Shown here one piece after another: positions 59,701 through 64,000 of a stretch of 64,000 nt of DNA. Position 1 is the first letter of the stretch. The number at the start of each line of letters is the position of its first letter. The DNA comes from Tetrastigma voinierianum (taxonomy: Eukaryota; Streptophyta; Magnoliopsida; Vitales; Vitaceae). Where the stretch lies: the NCBI GenBank assembly GCA_016808115.1, contig JAEQBH010002347.1, positions 682,001 to 746,000 of the forward strand, given 5' to 3'. Position numbers and translations under genes: made by a program. The notes beneath the pieces are model-generated. The model did not search any database. It was not told the origin of the DNA and saw nothing but the letters and a program-made list of their open reading frames with translations.

Positions 59701-61350
59701 TCGCTTTACCCGCCTACGTGTTAGGCATCTAGATAATGCAACTAATTTCCTTTTAGTTCACTTTGACCGGCTTCTGTACACACATCTCGAATTCTCTAAC
59801 TATTAATACGCCATCGCCTCTAACTGAACTCTCGTTTCCTACCACCCTCAATCTCCTGCCTCAACTTAATCCTCATCTCGAAAACCCGTCACTCTTCCTT
59901 GATCTGGATCCACTAGAAGAGGACGAATTGGCAAAATGATGCCAACAATGTCCCCAGATCAGCTACCCGCAACCGAACTTCCAAAAAGATCTCAACCTAT
60001 CAACAATGGGAGATATGCGTACGCGGATAAGCATAGGAACCCTCCGGTTTAGGCTTAAGGCATCGTACTACATTGGCCTTCACTGGATGGTACTCCATCG
60101 TGCGATCATAATCCTTAATCAACTCCCGACCAGTGCGCCTTAAGTTAAGCTCTTTACGAGGTAAAGATACTATTCTCAGGCTCTTATGATCGATGAATAT
60201 CTGGCAAGGAACACCGTATAGATAATGCTCTCGAGATCACTTTAGGCGAAAAACCAAGCATTTTGCTAGTTCTAAATCATAGGTGGGTAGTTACGCTCGT
60301 GCTTCTTTAGCGTGGGAAGCATAATTTATCATACACCATCTGCATCAAAACACACCCCTAACCCTTATGCAGAGGCATCAACATATACCACATAAGCAGT
60401 CCTTTCACGACGGTAGTGCTAATCTTTGGGCTATGCGTCGATCTACGTCTCGGCTCCTCGAAACTATCTTTGGCGGTATCGATCACTCGAATTTACGATC
60501 CTTTTCAATAGATTGGTCAGCAGAGTTGCTATCTTGAAAATCCATCAACAAGAATTTCCTGTAATAACACCACTTGATCAAAAAGTGCGAACTTGAGGAA
60601 AACATTTGTGGGCGGCTTCGAGTTCATATAACCCCGATCTTCGAGGATCCACCGCAATAACCTGCGAAATGACATGACCCGAAAGCTTCTTTGTCGACCG
60701 GCGGCACTTACTAAACTTGGCGTATAGCGAGCTCTCTGGGAATCTGCGCGTGCGTAGAAGATGCTGCATGTTCCTACGAGCTACCCGAGTACACTAGAAT
60801 GTCATCGATGATCACGATCCGCAGGCTTATCTAGCATCTGGCCGAATACCTGTTCGCCAAAATCCATGAAGCCTTGGTTGGGGCATTAGTCGATAGAATG
60901 GCATCACTTGGAACCGTAGTAATGGTATCTCGTTCTAAAAGCCGGTCTTAAAAGCATCGTCTCCCGGGACCCTCAAGCGTGTGGTAGCGACCTTAGGTCG
61001 ATCAATCTTAGAATATACCCGATCCATGCAATTGGTCAAATAGCTCATCTATACGAGGAAGCTTGATACCTGGTTGCGTATTTCGCCCGATTCACCGTTT
61101 ATATTTATACACAACCGTGCTTCCATCTTTCTCTTAATAAGAGAACTGAGCTCCTCACGGAGCGTACTCAGGCCCGCTTTCTTTTCGCTAGCAATTCCTC
61201 CAATTGTGCCTTCAATTCTTTCAACTGCTGGCGCCATTCAGATGGAGGAATGGATATCTGGCCACCCTCGGAACTAGTTCAATAACGAACTCAATTTCTA
61301 TCCTGGGGTAAACCCGAAATATCATCCGAAAGACATCTAGAACTTTACTA
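59701..61350 (-). pseudogene. Chromovirus E reverse transcriptase and RNase H
   Basis: RT begins near 61240 with MAPAE-type text (MAPAVERIEGT) and continues with PRIDELFDQLHGSGIFSKID (about 61060-61000, across frames), an intact IIDDILVYS catalytic box (about 60791-60816), FSKC and GHVIS (60720-60670) and VDPRR. RNase H is seen in a YTDHKSLRYIF-like stretch near 60200 and an ELIKDYDRTMEYHP stretch near 60100. The zinc-binding part of integrase lies in the badly decayed 59700-60000. Confidence 0.78.
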
Positions 61351-62630
61351 TGGGATGTCTTCCACAGGTCCCCTCGTCTCCTATCCACTACAAATGCCAA
61401 ATAACTCGCAACCTTCCAAGCATTTTCGGCTTGGCCATGACATTAATGAGACTAGGGCGATCTCTCTTCGATTCTCAAATATCACGCCGGTCTTCTCGGT
61501 CAACCAATCTTACTTCTTCTTATAGCAATTCATAAGGGTTTCATGCCCGATAACCAGTCCATACCCAAGATTATATCAAATCATGGATACCTAACACTAT
61601 CAAGTTCGCTGTGGAAAATCCTTATTCGATCACCAATCAACTACCTAGAACCATCCTTTCGATGTCATAATATCCCCATTAGTACCGAAACCACCATACG
61701 ACCATCTATAGTCGACTCTATCCGGTGCCTCTCGAAAGGTACCAAAATAAATGAATGAGTGGCCTCTGGTCCACTAAATGATATGCATCATGATCGCAAA
61801 CTAAAATCACAAGACCACGTCAGCGATGATCCGCTCCTACTGTAGGATCAGAATACCCGAGCCCGAGCACGTAGTACCACTCAATCACACCTGTGGTACG
61901 CCGCCTCCTACACCCCCACGCGACTCTTACCAGGTGCTGTACTGCCACCTCTCGCTCCGAACCACCCCACTACCGACCGGACCACCGGTGCCCGGGTAGA
62001 TGCTACCATACCTACCCCGAGGTTCACAACACTAACTCCGTGGACTCCGATAAAGTGACCTTCCCGCCTCAGCACGGGAAACATCCCGTCATATCTATCC
62101 TCGCAGACTCGAGATGCCTCCGACATGGTGGCATAATGGGAAAGATGATCCCGAAGATCTACCTCTCCGGGCCACAGATCGAATCCGATCCGGCTGGGGA
62201 TGTCAGCCCGCCCCGAGCCTCTACCGCCAGCCCACTTTTCCTTCTTTCTTTCTACTAGATCGATCAGCCCGGGCCGACTAAATGGAGCACTTACATCCGT
62301 CGCCCGAAGTTAGAACCGAACCCCTTTCTACCCCCAGTGCCCTCAACCAAATTCAAAGTTAGACGATTCACCATTTATCGCCGCCGATCATTCAGGATCT
62401 TCCCCATACCGCCGACCGGGACCTCGCAGTACTGTGCCCCACGCATGGGGCACCAACCGAAGCCACACCGTACCCACTACGCAGCAACTGGGGTACTTAA
62501 GCCCCAGTCCTGCAAGCCCGAGGCAGCCATGGTAGAGCGGAGGTCCCTCGAGGATAAGGTGGTCGGCCGAGGCCGGGTCCACCAAAGTCGGGACAAAGGG
62601 CCTGCACTCCGAGGGTGGTCGCCACAAGTC
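61351..62630 (-). pseudogene. Chromovirus E protease and gag end, upstream part missing
   Basis: The protease end is recognisable from DIILGMDWLSG (about 61575-61545), followed by a linker with DEGTCGRHPIV (about 61360). Upstream, near 62070, a degraded CCHC knuckle (C-F/P-x-C-x-G-K-x-GHFI pattern across frames) marks the gag end. From about 62280 to 62630 the sequence is GC-rich and I cannot assign it. No primer-binding site or 5' LTR precedes it; Tat RNase H code follows, so the 5' part of this element is deleted. Confidence 0.6.
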
Positions 62631-62639
62631 TCGCCCATG

Positions 62640-64000
62640 CCTTCAGGAGGTCATTGCGCTTTTTCTAAGGCATCACTGAATTCCTCTCATCTTGGTACAT
62701 GTTTGACTCGAACTCGTATGAACTTTTTAGCAATTTCGCACCTTCGAGATATAGGATCATCTTCTCCGGGCTTCAGAGGAGTCTTCTATCTATTTTAGCA
62801 CCAATTGGGAGTCTGTCACTTCCACCGACTACCCATGGAGTCAGATGAGGTTAAGTCCAAATGGCGACAACCCCATACTTAATTCATTATTAGAGGCTTG
62901 AAGTCGAATCGAGGCGATTCCACATCTATCACTGCCCGAGAAGTCAGGATCGGGACCTACACCGTCTCGGGCATCACGGCTCATTCATGGATAATCTCCG
63001 TACGGGAGGTCAAAAGCACGGGTTGCTTCCGTAGACGCCTCTGGGGTAAATTCCATGATGAAGTCTGCCAGGATATGCCCTTTTATCGCTGTCCTTGGTT
63101 TGTACCTGATGTTGAACTCACTCAGCTCTATAACCCATTTTATTAGCCTTCCTGAGGTTTCTGGTTTATGCAGTATTTGCTTCATCGGATATTCGGTTGG
63201 AACTGGCGCATGAGCTTCGAAGTAAGGTTGGAGTTTTCTTGATGTAGTTACCAACGCTAGGATCATCTTCTCCATTTGGATACCTTCCTCCGCCCTCTGT
63301 AGCCCGGGCCGCACAGTAGACAGACCGGGCCGATTCTCTGCTCCGTCTCCGACCATGGCAAAGACTAGCCGAGAAGTCCGAAACGGCCAAGTAGAGAGTG
63401 AGGAGTTCTCCTCTGAAGGGCGACAGAACGAGGAGAGCTCGTAGGTTTTGAGTGTCATGAATGCTCTCCCCGGCAAGGTGCATCCCACTGAAGGCCTTTT
63501 TCTAACCCGAAGAAGGCTGACATTTGTCCCTAAATTTTTAGATACGGTTACCAAAGACAGCCTATTCTCCCCTATTGCCGCTGAACGCCTTTAATGCTCA
63601 AGGAGGCAAAGATATCACACGACTTATCTTATCCGGTTTGCCTCTCTATTCCTCACCAAGTGACTATAAAACCCAAGAACTTCCGACCTGAGACTCCAAA
63701 GCGCATCGTCTGGCTCGACTTCCTATTGTAGCTTCATGACTCCGAACGCCGCTAAACGGGTTATGTGAAGCCTTGATTTACCAATTTTACCAACATGTCA
63801 TTTATATATACTTCCATAGATGCTCCAATTTGTTTATGGAATATCTTGTTCACCAACCTTTGGTAGGTGGCTCTTGCATTCTTCAGTCCAAAGGGGGCAT
63901 CATCACTGATAATAATAGTTCCCCGACTGCATGACAAATGAGGTCTTCGTCACGGGTCTACACTGATCTACTTAGAAGTAGAGAAGGCGTCTATGAAGCT
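62640..64000 (-). pseudogene. Tat element RT (end) and RNase H, runs off the window
   Basis: RT: DAPFGLKNARATYQRLVNKI, FHKQIGASMEVYINDMLVK (63900-63780), where the usual first catalytic Asp of the YxDD box is Asn (codon at 63800-63802), then a GFIVT block. RNase H: the longest open frame (62985-63554) has MEKMILALVTTSRKLQPYFE, AHAPVPTEYPMKQILHKPET and SGRLIKWVIELSEFNIRYKP. Further blocks QASNNE, VEVTDSQLVL and SYISKVR reach about 62650 in shifting frames. The next protein segment in the family, the pre-integrase linker, is at 47300. Confidence 0.85.

Larger units (their letters stand above)
35625..64000 (-). mobile_element. Large interrupted Tat-lineage Ty3/gypsy element, runs off the window
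   Basis: In minus-strand order from the right edge: RT (64000-63500), RNase H (to about 62640), an inserted chromovirus block (about 62630-47310), integrase (47309-46060), a non-coding spacer, a tandem array, an ORF on the opposite strand (44160 down to about 36690, split by a solo LTR), and an LTR (36600-35625). An antisense additional ORF between pol and the 3' LTR, and tandem repeats in the same region, are known features of plant Tat/Retand/Ogre elements. The 5' LTR, gag and protease would lie beyond 64000. All frames are broken. Confidence 0.78.

Overview
The window is seed-plant nuclear DNA, most likely from a dicot with a large, repeat-rich genome; the species cannot be named from the sequence. 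The signs are a SCAR/WAVE gene with plant-type introns, plant chromoviruses, a Tat-type Ty3/gypsy element with an antisense extra ORF, plant L1 elements, a hAT transposon, and AT-rich spacers. The only host gene I can recognise is the SCAR gene; nearly everything else is transposon in transposon.

Layout. (1) 1-13390, minus strand: the 5' half of a SCAR/WAVE gene. Exon 1 is at 13390-13237 and exons 2-6 lie below 2686. The roughly 10.5 kb intron 1 holds a chromovirus (3387-11721, TATAC target duplication), which itself holds a 5'-truncated L1 (about 5627-8728). Exon sequences and most splice sites are recognisable, but single-base indels break the frame in most exons, so this is either a pseudogene or poorly polished sequence. 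(2) 13391-18350: AT-rich spacer with a CpG-rich island and a cluster of palindromes. (3) 18350-33400: one L1 (minus strand) cut into three pieces by a cluster of long LTRs (about 20.3-26.6 kb) and by a 3.4 kb hAT element (29568-32948). (4) 33.4-35.6 kb: AT-rich spacer with a TIR-transposon-like stretch. (5) 35.6 kb to the window end: a very large, interrupted Tat-lineage element on the minus strand. In map order it has an LTR, an ORF on the opposite strand, a tandem-repeat array, integrase, RNase H and RT. It is split by a 3.9 kb solo LTR (37778-43194), which carries a nested 1.56 kb solo LTR (39580-41136), and by a 15 kb block of two chromovirus (Tekay/Del-like) remnants in opposite orientation (47310 to about 62630).

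No TE protein is intact, so no element here looks autonomous. The value of the window lies in its nesting order, in target duplications that can be read directly (TATAC, AAAAG, GTTGC, AAGTCAT), in long LTRs each carrying its own tandem array, and in the antisense ORF of the Tat element. I found no RNA gene, CRISPR array or prokaryotic feature. Protein-family names come from motif recognition by eye; no search was run.
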